This document shows positions 55,201-62,473 of a stretch of 64,000 nucleotides of DNA, piece after piece; position 1 is the first letter of the stretch; each line of letters starts with the position of its first letter. The position numbers and the translations under genes are program-made. Under the pieces are notes generated by a model that was not told where the DNA came from, searched no databases, and saw nothing but the letters and a program-made list of their open reading frames with translations. Origin of the DNA: Nocardia sp. alder85J. GTDB lineage: Bacteria > Actinomycetota > Actinomycetes > Mycobacteriales > Mycobacteriaceae. Location: contig NZ_JAIUCZ020000002.1 in NCBI RefSeq assembly GCF_020176955.2, positions 310,001 through 374,000 on the forward strand, in the 5' to 3' direction.

Positions 55201-55966
55201 GATCGCCGAACACCTGCGGCGAGGCCACCGGCAGATCCGCGTACCAGTCGTAGAACGACAGCATCGACCCGCCGAGCAGCGAGATGAACCGCGCGCCGAC
55301 GGCATGCGACACCATCGACATCGCCGGGATCGGCGAGAAGCCCGCGATCCGGTCCGGCCCGTACCGCTTGATGGTGTGGACGTGCGCGGCCGCCGCGATC
55401 TCGGCCGCCTCCCACCACTCCGCCCGGACGAATCCGCCCTTGCCGCGCGCGGATTTGTAGCGCCGCGCCCGCTCCGGATCCTCGACGATGTCCGCCCACG
55501 CCGTCACCGGATCCTTGTGCCGCGCCTTCGCCTCGCGATACATCTCCAGCAGCACCCCGCGCACATACGGATACCGCACGCGCGCAGGCGAATACGTGTA
55601 CCAGGAGAAGGACGCCCCGCGCGGGCAGCCGCGCGGCTCGTACTCCGGTTTGTCGGCGCCGACCGACGGATAGTCGGTCTGCTGCGACTCCCAGGTGATC
55701 ACGCCGTCCTTGACGTAGATCTTCCACGAGCAGGACCCGGTGCAGTTCACTCCGTGGGTCGAGCGCACCACCTTGTCGTGGGACCACCGGTGCCGGTAGA
55801 ACTCGTCGGCATCGCGACCACCGGTCCGATGCACGGTCCGCAGATCCGCCGACACCTCACCGCGGGTGAAGTACTTGCCCAGCCGCAGCAGGGTGTCCCC
55901 GGCCGGACCGGCGCTCCGCGCCGCCGCGGGAACGGGTGCCGAACCCTCTTCATGCGAATTAACCAC
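52211..55966 (-). CDS. narG: Respiratory nitrate reductase alpha subunit NarG
   Basis: A 1251-residue molybdo-bis-MGD catalytic subunit that reduces nitrate to nitrite at the inner membrane face. The FS0 [4Fe-4S] site is His-x3-Cys-x3-Cys in HGVNCTGSCSWKIYVKDG with the last Cys in RGCPRGASFSWY. Further landmarks are WGSNVPVTRTPDAHYMTEAR, which holds the molybdenum-ligand Asp region, and GMG-like GAGTNHWFHSDQIYR. The C-terminus matches HNALTRIMIKPTHLVGGYAQ. The GTG at 55966 has a G-rich stretch before it. A GlnR-like box lies about 105-130 nt upstream. MoeZ elsewhere in the window can support its cofactor. Confidence 0.96.
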   Translation of the reverse strand: MVNSHEEGSAPVPAAARSAGPAGDTLLRLGKYFTRGEVSADLRTVHRTGGRDADEFYRHRWSHDKVVRSTHGVNCTGSCSWKIYVKDGVITWESQQTDYPSVGADKPEYEPRGCPRGASFSWYTYSPARVRYPYVRGVLLEMYREAKARHKDPVTAWADIVEDPERARRYKSARGKGGFVRAEWWEAAEIAAAAHVHTIKRYGPDRIAGFSPIPAMSMVSHAVGARFISLLGGSMLSFYDWYADLPVASPQVFGDQTDVPESADWFDAGYLIMWGSNVPVTRTPDAHYMTEARYRGQKVVVVSPDYADNTKFADEWVAARPGTDAALAMSMGHVILTEFFVERSTARFTDYVTRYTDLPFLIALDEADGGWNADGEYQGRVWRPGKFVTAADLGHTGEGDEFRTVLLDGDGNPVVPNGSLGDRFTGSGTARWNLDLGDIDVRLTLHGHTDDAVAVQFPRFDGGEARIATRGVPTVVVGGRRVTTVFDLLLAQYGVARPGLPGDWPTGYDDATAPYTPAWQETVTGVPASQAARIAREFADNAERSGGRSMILMGAGTNHWFHSDQIYRAFFTLTLLTGCQGVNGGGWAHYVGQEKCRPVTGWATLAFGLDWQRPPRQMQGTVFWYLANDQWRYDPFTAEAFASPLGSGRFAGRTAADNIALASRLGWMPSYPTFDRNPLDLVDDAEAAGRSPQEYVIDGLTSGSLRFACEDPDAPENFPRCLTVWRANLLGSSGKGNEYFHRHLLGADSNLQTTDAAGVRPQELVWREQAATGKLDLLLSLDFRMTSTTLFSDIVLPAATWYEKHDLSSTDMHPFVHAFSPAISPPWEAKTDFEAFHRIARGFSWLAEKHLGVRKDLVAVPLLHDTPDALAQAGGRVRDWKAGECAPIPGVTMPKLVVVERDYPALAERMAALGPLVDTLGLTTKGVTTFPEAEVEYLKGVNGTALTGAGRGRPSLAKDVHAAETILALSGTTNGRLAVAGFQALERRTGTELADLAEEHAGKRITFADTQARPVPVITSPEWSGSETGGRRYSPFTINTERLKPWHTLTGRQHFYLDHDWMIELGEQLPIFRPPLDMTALFREPGIGAVGADGVTVRYLTPHSKWSIHSAYQDNLHMLTLSRGGQAIWMSERDAAKIGVADNDWIEATNRNGIVVARAIVSHRMPEGTVFMYHAQDRAVDVPRIEGTATAGAARGKRGGIHNALTRIMIKPTHLVGGYAQQSFALNYHGPTGNQRDEVTTIRRRSQEVEY

Positions 55967-56374
55967 GACACCCCCAACGAGCGAGAAAACGGGTAGTTGT
56001 CCCGACTGTAGGGAGTCGCGAGTACGGCGTAAAACATCTGTCTCACACCCTCGCGGCGGGGAATGTGAGCTGTGAGATCGGGGAAACCTGACGGTCACCG
56101 CGCGATTGCCGCGTAATATCTCCGATACCTGCCCGACCTGGGTCGATCGCTTTCGTGCGAGCGTAATGGACGGGCCGGCGGCCGCCTCCGGAGTAATTCG
56201 GTGAGACTTCGGAAACTCCCGATTATCTGGTGGGTAACAATTGTTTACACATCCGCGACGCCGCACGGGGATTCGCTCGGCGCCGCGTGGCATCGATATC
56301 CACGGCCGCCGGACCTGTTCGCCGAGTGGTAGCCGCACGAGTGCAGGGGAGTGAATCCCCGCCACCGCGGCCGG
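55967..56374. other. Upstream region of narGHJI
   Basis: 408 nt between narG and the end of the sulfatase gene, with no coding sequence. It is AT-richer than average. It contains GlnR-like half sites (56072-56098 and 56201-56216), a perfect palindrome AACAATTGTT (56236-56245) inside the larger near-palindrome GTAACAATTGTTTAC, and a small hairpin GGGGA-TCCCC (56346-56360) just beyond the sulfatase stop that may terminate it. Confidence 0.55.
56072..56098 (-). promoter_or_regulatory. GlnR-like box upstream of narG
   Basis: On the plus strand GTGAG (56072-56076), 6 nt, GAAAC (56083-56087), 6 nt, GTCAC (56094-56098). Two of three half sites match the GlnR consensus perfectly and the first at four of five positions. 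It lies about 106-132 nt before the narG start. A second GTGAG-n6-GAAAC occurs at 56201-56216. The box reads on the strand opposite to narG. Confidence 0.55.
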
Positions 56375-58672
56375 CTATTCCCCGACGAGTTCCGCCTCGG
56401 TCTCCAGCGCGCGCACGGCCGCGTCCGGCACCCGGCGCAGCCCCGGCGTATACACCACCGCCCGCAGATCGCCGGTGAACCGGAACGGGCCGCGGCGCTC
56501 GCGTAGCTCCCAGGCCACCGGCCCGCGGGCATCGACGCCGACCGAGATCCCGGTCCACGGCGACATGCCCACCAGCTGCACCCGGTGCGGCAGTTCGGCA
56601 ACGGGCAGTCCGTCGACGGCGATCGTGAAGTCCCAGCGCAACTTCGGCCGCACGGCCGCCGACAGCACGACCTGCCGCGTGCCCGCCGGGATCGGCGCCG
56701 ATGCCTCCTCGTAGTGACCGTATCCGTTGTAGCCGAACACGATCCGGCCGTCGGCCACGTACAGCAGATAGCCGCCCTGCGGGTCGCCGTGCGCCACCAG
56801 CACGCCCTCGTCACCCGCGACATGACTGCCCAGTTCCACCGTGACGGTGAAGTCCCGGTACGCGATCAGCTGTTGCGACCGGTACCGCTCCAGCGTCGGG
56901 GTGCCGGGCAGCAGGCGCAGCGGCTGCGACCAGCGTGCCTCCGCCGGTCGGCGGCGGGCCAGATCCTCGCGGGTGATCAGCGGGAACACCGTGTTGTGCC
57001 ACGCCGCGTCGTCCCAGGCGGCCGCGAGCTCCGCGACCTTCTCCGGATACCGTTGCGAGAGATCGTGCAGCTCGGTCGGATCGGCGCGCACGTCGAACAG
57101 CTGCCAGCGCGGATCGTCGACATCACGGCGGGGATCGTGCAGCGCCAGCAGTTTCCAGCCGTCCCGATAGAAGCCCCGATGCCCGGTGATCTCCGAGTAC
57201 TGCTCGGTGTGCCGGGAGCGGGCGTCGGCGTCGCGCAGCACGCCGGCCGCGGACACGCCGTCGAAGTCCTCGGCGGGCAACCCGTTGCGCACCTCCGGCC
57301 GCGACAGTCCGGCCAGGTTCAGCAGCGTCGGCGCGAGATCGGTGACATAGACGTATTCGTCGCGGATGATGTTCTCCGGCAACCCCTTCGGCCAGGACAC
57401 CACGAACGGCACCCGTACCCCGCCGGCGAAGGTCTGGCCCTTGTAGAACCGGAACGGTGTGTTCGACGCCTGCCCCCAGCCCCGTGGATAGTGCACACCC
57501 AGCCGGGCGGTGCCGATCAGATCCACGTCGTGCGGCTGATCGCCGACCCAGTCCGGATCGTCGATGTGCGCGAATTCCGCCAGGTAGCTGCGGGTGCCGA
57601 CCGGGCCGCCCTCGGCGGTGCCGCCGTTGTCGGAGGTGAACACCACGATCGTGTTGTCCAGTTCGCCGAGCTGTTCGACGGTGTCCAGCAACCGGCCCAG
57701 GCTCTGATCGATGTTGTCGACGATCGCCGCGTATACCTCCATGTACCGGGCGAACCGGTGCTGTTCCTCGGCGGACAGCGAATCCCATTCCTGCGCTTCA
57801 TAACCCGGCTCGGTGTTGCGCGGCTTCTGCTCGGTGCCGGGCGGGAACAGGCCCTGTGCCAGCTGATCGGCGAAGCGGCTGCGGCGCAACGCGTCCCAGC
57901 CCGCCGCGTAGCGGCCGCGGTACTTCGCCAGATCGGTGTCCTTGGCCTGCAACGGCCCGTGGATCGCCACGTGCGCGAAGTACAGGAAGAACGGCTTGGC
58001 CGCGTCGTGCGCGCGCAGATCCTTCAGATACGAGATCGCCTTGTCGGTGAGATCGTCGGTGACGTAGTAGCCCTCGGGATATTCGTCGACGTCGACCGGC
58101 GAGCTGTCGGAGATCAGTTGATTGGGATGGAAGTAGGAGTTGAAGCCTTCCAGCGACCCGTAGTAGCGGTCGAATCCGCGCTGTGTCGGCCAGGAATCCC
58201 GGTGCGCCCCCGGATGCAGGGTGGCATCCCGTACCAGATGCCACTTGCCGACCGCGTAGGTGGCATATCCGTTGTGCCGCAGAATCTCCGGCAGGGTCAG
58301 CACATCGTCGGCGAGCTCCAGCCGCAGCCCGGGATAGCCCGGATCGGCATTGGCGACGAAGCCGAAACCGGCCCGGTGCGAGTTGATCCCGGTCAGCAGC
58401 GCCGCGCGCGAGGGCGAGCACAGCGGGGTGGTGTGGTAGTTGGAGAGCCGGACGCCTCTCTCGGCCAGCCGATTCAGCGTCGGCGTCTCGATCTCGGACC
58501 CGAACGGCCCGATATCGCTGTAGCCCAGGTCGTCGACCAGGACCACGATGATGTTGGGAGCGCCGGCGGGCGCGGCCGGGGGATGGGTCCATTGCGGGGT
58601 GGAGTCGGCCGTGGTGCGGCCGATGGCGCCGGTGAAGTCCTCGTAACCGCGGGCATGGTCAGGTAGGGGCAT
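56375..58672 (-). CDS. Arylsulfatase (formylglycine-dependent sulfatase)
   Basis: A 765-residue sulfatase of the large bacterial arylsulfatase type. The modification motif CSPSRAALLTG puts the formylglycine Cys at residue 85. Calcium ligands lie in VVLVDDLGYSDIG and FTSDNGGTAEGG, and the catalytic His/Lys residues in YATYAVGKWHLV and FLYFAHVAIHGP. A C-terminal beta-sandwich (about 620-765) completes it. No signal peptide is present, so it is cytoplasmic or needs another route. ATG 58672 is chosen over an upstream start for family colinearity. It is divergent from an ABC importer, which suggests uptake of a sulfate ester followed by sulfate release. Confidence 0.93.
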   Translation of the reverse strand: MPLPDHARGYEDFTGAIGRTTADSTPQWTHPPAAPAGAPNIIVVLVDDLGYSDIGPFGSEIETPTLNRLAERGVRLSNYHTTPLCSPSRAALLTGINSHRAGFGFVANADPGYPGLRLELADDVLTLPEILRHNGYATYAVGKWHLVRDATLHPGAHRDSWPTQRGFDRYYGSLEGFNSYFHPNQLISDSSPVDVDEYPEGYYVTDDLTDKAISYLKDLRAHDAAKPFFLYFAHVAIHGPLQAKDTDLAKYRGRYAAGWDALRRSRFADQLAQGLFPPGTEQKPRNTEPGYEAQEWDSLSAEEQHRFARYMEVYAAIVDNIDQSLGRLLDTVEQLGELDNTIVVFTSDNGGTAEGGPVGTRSYLAEFAHIDDPDWVGDQPHDVDLIGTARLGVHYPRGWGQASNTPFRFYKGQTFAGGVRVPFVVSWPKGLPENIIRDEYVYVTDLAPTLLNLAGLSRPEVRNGLPAEDFDGVSAAGVLRDADARSRHTEQYSEITGHRGFYRDGWKLLALHDPRRDVDDPRWQLFDVRADPTELHDLSQRYPEKVAELAAAWDDAAWHNTVFPLITREDLARRRPAEARWSQPLRLLPGTPTLERYRSQQLIAYRDFTVTVELGSHVAGDEGVLVAHGDPQGGYLLYVADGRIVFGYNGYGHYEEASAPIPAGTRQVVLSAAVRPKLRWDFTIAVDGLPVAELPHRVQLVGMSPWTGISVGVDARGPVAWELRERRGPFRFTGDLRAVVYTPGLRRVPDAAVRALETEAELVGE

Positions 58673-59008
58673 GCGGGCAGCCAAGCATCGGCGGCCGCGT
58701 GCGGACCAGGGTTGCACTCACCGTGTACACAATCGACTACAGGCAGTTCGCAAGGGTTTCATGCACGCTGCGATTAACCGGTGACGTGCCACGGCCCGCG
58801 TCGATACCGTCCGGTCATGCAGACGAGTCGACCCAGCGCGCGCACCGCCGGTTCCGCGCGGGAACCGGAGTGCTGCTGTCGCGTCGCATGTGAGTGACCG
58901 CACCCACGGGTGCGCGTCCGTCGCCGCCGTTGTATCCCACGGCCGGTCCCGCAACCGCACCGCATCCGGTTGACGACTCGGACCGGCCCGTATCGCGAGG
59001 AATACCAG
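58673..59008. other. Divergent region between sulfatase and ABC importer
   Basis: 336 nt without a gene. On the minus strand TTGCGA (58748-58753) followed after 16-18 nt by TGTGTA/TGTACA could be the sulfatase promoter. For the ABC operon, no clear promoter is seen; its leader would include the repeat-free GC-rich part 58780-59000. Confidence 0.4.
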
Positions 59009-60598
59009 ATGAATTCGACCCCCGGCGTGCTGGGCCGCCGTTCCTTCCTGCGTACCGCGAGCGTCGTCGCGCTGGCGACCGCCGGTGGCGGCCTGCTCGC
59101 GGCGTGCAACTCGGCCGTCGGCGACAAGCAGACCGGTGGCGGCGACAATGCCACGCCGGTGCGTGGCGGCACGCTCACCATCGGCACCACCAGTGACGTG
59201 GTGCCGGGCAACTTCTTCACCAACACCTCCGGCGCCGTGCTGATCATCGGCCTGGTCTACGAGTCGCTGATCCGCTACCCGCACGACACGGTGCAGCCGG
59301 CGCCGCTGCTGGCGAAGTCCTGGACCCTGGCCCCGGACGGGAAGTCGCTGACGCTGGAACTGCGCGACGACGTCACCTTCCACAGCGGCCGGCCGTTCAC
59401 CGCCGCCGACGCCGAATTCTCGCTGCGCACCTACGCCGACCCGAAGTGGTCCGGCCAGCTCAAGAGCACCGCCGCCGCGATCAGCGGCTACGACTCCGGC
59501 AACCCGCACCGGCTGGTGCTGCAATTCGAGCATCCGCTCGGCAACATCTTCGATCTGCTCGACACCGTGCCGATCATCGACAAGGAGAGTTTCGACGCCT
59601 TCGCCACCGGTGACAAGTACGTCGGCACCGGCCCGTTCCAGCTCACCGAGCGCACCCCCAACACCCGCTTCGTCTTCGACCGGAATCCGCACTACTGGGT
59701 GCCGGAGCGGCCCTATCTGGACCGGGTCGAGGCCCAGATCGTCGGCGACTCGCAGGCGCAGCTGAACGCGCTGAAGTCCGGTCGTATCCTGGCCGCCGAC
59801 AACCTCAACTACCGTGACAACGAGAACATCGGCAGGACAGCGGGTTTCAAGTCCGTCAACTACGACGGCGCCGAATTGCAGCTGTACGTGGGGGCCAATG
59901 TCGGCAATCCGGTGCTGGCCGACGTGCGGTTGCGGCAGGCCGTCGCCTACGCGCTGGATCGGGACCGGGTCGTCTCCGAGGTGCAGCGCGGGGCCGGATA
60001 CGCGATCAATCTGCCGTGGCCGAAGACCTCCCCGGCCTTCGACCAGACCCGCAACACCCGGTACACCCGCGACCTGGCGAAGGCGAAAGCGCTGGTGGCG
60101 CAGGTCGGTTCGGTGCCGAAGCTGCCGCTGACCTACAGCACCGTCTCGCCGATCAACCAGGCCACCGCGCAGATCGTGCAGGCGAACCTGGCCGAGATCG
60201 GCATCGAGACCACGCTGGATCCGCAGGAGAACGCGACCTTTGTGAAGAATCTGATCGGCGCGAACTTCCCCGCGCTGTGGGTCACCGACCACTCCTGGGC
60301 GCAGTTCGTGCCGTCCACGCTGACCGTCAGCGCCTATCCGTTCAATGCGCGAAAGAACGCCTCGCACTTCGATTCTCCGGCCTACGTCGCTGCTGCCGAT
60401 GCCGCCTGGCAGGTCACCGACGGCACCGGCGCCCAGGCGGTGCAGGCCTATCAGGCGGTGTCCGACCAACTTCTGGAGAATCTGTTCCTGATCGAGATCA
60501 GCGTCCGCTTCCAGCAGGTGGCCACCGCCGCGAAACTGCACGGCCTGAGCTGGACCAAGCGGCGGGAGACCCTGTACACGGAGGCGTTCCTCGCATGA
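59009..60598 (+). CDS. ABC importer substrate-binding lipoprotein (peptide/opine/nickel type, SBP_bac_5)
   Basis: A 529-residue family 5 binding protein. The N-terminus combines a twin-arginine motif (GRRSFLRTA) with a lipobox LLAAC, Cys33 being the lipidation site, so it is exported folded and anchored. The mature part has the family signature in SWTLAPDGKSLTLELRDDVTFHSGRPFTAAD and RNPHYWVPERPYLDRVEAQ. The start ATG 59009 has GAGGAA 7 nt upstream. Its ATG-overlap with the first permease begins a tightly coupled importer operon. The ligand is unknown. The divergent sulfatase hints at a sulfated or sulfonated compound. Confidence 0.94.
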   Translation: MNSTPGVLGRRSFLRTASVVALATAGGGLLAACNSAVGDKQTGGGDNATPVRGGTLTIGTTSDVVPGNFFTNTSGAVLIIGLVYESLIRYPHDTVQPAPLLAKSWTLAPDGKSLTLELRDDVTFHSGRPFTAADAEFSLRTYADPKWSGQLKSTAAAISGYDSGNPHRLVLQFEHPLGNIFDLLDTVPIIDKESFDAFATGDKYVGTGPFQLTERTPNTRFVFDRNPHYWVPERPYLDRVEAQIVGDSQAQLNALKSGRILAADNLNYRDNENIGRTAGFKSVNYDGAELQLYVGANVGNPVLADVRLRQAVAYALDRDRVVSEVQRGAGYAINLPWPKTSPAFDQTRNTRYTRDLAKAKALVAQVGSVPKLPLTYSTVSPINQATAQIVQANLAEIGIETTLDPQENATFVKNLIGANFPALWVTDHSWAQFVPSTLTVSAYPFNARKNASHFDSPAYVAAADAAWQVTDGTGAQAVQAYQAVSDQLLENLFLIEISVRFQQVATAAKLHGLSWTKRRETLYTEAFLA

Positions 60599-61554
60599 TC
60601 CGATATCTGTTGCGCCGCGTGCCCTCCCTGCTGGTGGTGCTGTTCGCGGCCTCGGTGCTGATCTTCCTGGTGCTGCGGCTGGTGCCCGGCGATCCGGCGC
60701 ACATCCTGGCCGGCGGCGACGCCACCCCCGACACGGTGGCCGCCATCCGGCATCAGCTGGGCCTGGACCGTTCGATCCCGGCCCAGTACCTGACCTGGCT
60801 GGGCGACATCTTCACCTGGCATCTGGGCCGCTCCTACATCCTCGGCGGGCAGATCACCGATCTGATCGGCGCCGCCTTCGGCAACACGCTGGTGCTGGCC
60901 GCATCGGCGCTGCTGCTGGCGATCGTGGCGGCGGTGGCGCTGGCCTCGGCCACCGTGCTGTGGCCCAGCCGCTGGCTGACCGCCGCCGCGACGGCGGTCA
61001 ACACCGTGGCGGTTGCGGTGCCCACCTTCGTCACCAGCGTGCTGCTGGTACTGGTGTTCGCGGTCGCGATCCCGATCCTGCCCGCCGGTGGGGTGCCGCC
61101 GGACGGCTTCATCGCTCGCCCGGACATCGCCGTGCAGTACCTGATCCTGCCGGCGGTGTGCCTGGCGCTGCCGGTGTTCGCGGCGCTGACCCGCTTCCTC
61201 ACCGAGGCACTGCGCACCGAACTGGGCAGGCAGTACGTGCTCACCGCGCGCTCGCTGGGAATCTCGCACCGGCAGATCGTGATTCGCGGTGCGCTGCGCA
61301 ACGCCGCACCGGCCGCGCTGACCGCGCTGGGGGTGCAGACCGGGCAACTGCTCGGCGGCGCGGTGCTGGTCGAGGCCACCTTCGCCTGGCCGGGCATCGG
61401 CCAGCTCATCCAGCAGGGCATCAGCCGCCGGGACTATCCCGTGGTGCAGGTGCTGCTGCTGTTGTCGGTGCTGATCTTCGTGACGATCCAGTTGATCACC
61501 GATCTGATACACGCCTGGCTGGATCCCCGGATCCGGATCGGAGGAGAGGCATGA
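60595..61554 (+). CDS. ABC importer permease, DppB type
   Basis: A 319-residue inner-membrane permease with six helices. The N-terminal segment YLLRRVPSLLVVLFAASVLIF and VPGDPAHILAGG and the EAA-loop region YVLTARSLGISHRQIVIRGALRNA are those of DppB/OppB proteins. The ATG overlaps the stop of the binding-protein gene (ATGA). It overlaps the next permease by 4 nt. Confidence 0.94.
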   Translation: MIRYLLRRVPSLLVVLFAASVLIFLVLRLVPGDPAHILAGGDATPDTVAAIRHQLGLDRSIPAQYLTWLGDIFTWHLGRSYILGGQITDLIGAAFGNTLVLAASALLLAIVAAVALASATVLWPSRWLTAAATAVNTVAVAVPTFVTSVLLVLVFAVAIPILPAGGVPPDGFIARPDIAVQYLILPAVCLALPVFAALTRFLTEALRTELGRQYVLTARSLGISHRQIVIRGALRNAAPAALTALGVQTGQLLGGAVLVEATFAWPGIGQLIQQGISRRDYPVVQVLLLLSVLIFVTIQLITDLIHAWLDPRIRIGGEA

Positions 61555-62423
61555 GCGCGGCGGTCGTCGACATCCCGATTGCCGAGGCCGAACTCGAACA
61601 GCGGCAACGGCATTCGATCCTGCGCGGGTTCCGCGGCGGGCAGGGGCCGGCCGGACTGGTGCTGGTGCTGGTGATCGCGGGCGCGGGTCTGTTCGCCGGT
61701 GTGCTCACCAGTGCCGATCCGCTGACCCAGATCTCGGGCGCGAACCTGCTCGGCGCGAGCGCGGACCACTGGTTCGGCACCGACCAGCTCAACCGGGACG
61801 TGTTCTCCCGCGCGCTGCACGGCATCCGGGTCGATCTGCTGATCGTGTTCGTCGCCGTGCCGGTCGGTGCGGTGATCGGGTCGCTGATCGGGCTGCTCGC
61901 CACCACCAACGCGGTGGCGGATGTGGTGGCGCAGCGAGTGTTCGACGTGATCCTGTCCTTCCCCACCCTGATCTTCGCCATCGCACTGGCCGCGATCATC
62001 GGGCCCGGCACGACCGCGGTGATCGTCGTGATCATCGCCGCCGAGATCCCGGGCTTCGGCAGACAGATCCGCACAGCGGTGCTGCGGGTCCGGGAACAGC
62101 CCTATGTCGAGGCCGCCACGGTGATCGGCGCCGGAACCTGGTGGACGCTGCGTAAACACGTGCTGCCCAACGTCTTCGAACCGCTGATCGTGCAGCTGGC
62201 GCTGTCGCTGTCACTCGGCGTCTTCGTGGAGAGCGCGATGAGCTTCATCGGGATCGGCGTGCGGCCACCCCAGCCGTCCCTGGGCTCGATCATCGCCGAC
62301 TCGATCCCGAATCTGGACGCCAACCCCGCCTTCGCCGCCGGCCCGCTGGTGCTGGTAGCGGGCCTGACCCTCGGCTTCCTGCTGATCGCCCAGGCGCTCG
62401 GCCGCGCCGCCCGGGTCGGGTGA
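61551..62423 (+). CDS. ABC importer permease, DppC type
   Basis: A 290-residue permease of the DppC/OppC group. Markers are HWFGTDQLNRDVFSRALHGIRVDL after the first helix, the EAA loop in PYVEAATVIGAGTWWTLRKHVLPN, and SAMSFIGIGVRPPQPSLGSI. Its ATG overlaps the upstream stop, and its own TGA overlaps a possible GTG start of the ATPase gene. Confidence 0.94.
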   Translation: MSAAVVDIPIAEAELEQRQRHSILRGFRGGQGPAGLVLVLVIAGAGLFAGVLTSADPLTQISGANLLGASADHWFGTDQLNRDVFSRALHGIRVDLLIVFVAVPVGAVIGSLIGLLATTNAVADVVAQRVFDVILSFPTLIFAIALAAIIGPGTTAVIVVIIAAEIPGFGRQIRTAVLRVREQPYVEAATVIGAGTWWTLRKHVLPNVFEPLIVQLALSLSLGVFVESAMSFIGIGVRPPQPSLGSIIADSIPNLDANPAFAAGPLVLVAGLTLGFLLIAQALGRAARVG

Positions 62424-62473
62424 CGGCCGTGGTCACCATCGCCGCCCTGCGCGCGGGAACGAAAGAGGCTGCC

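Noticed and set aside
53375..55996. Plus-strand open frame of 873 codons opposite narG
   Set aside because: Antisense shadow with Gly/Arg/His-rich sequence. NarG homology on the minus strand is decisive.
56585..58666. Plus-strand open frame of 693 codons opposite the sulfatase
   Set aside because: Antisense to CSPSR-containing sulfatase sequence, with no family resemblance of its own.
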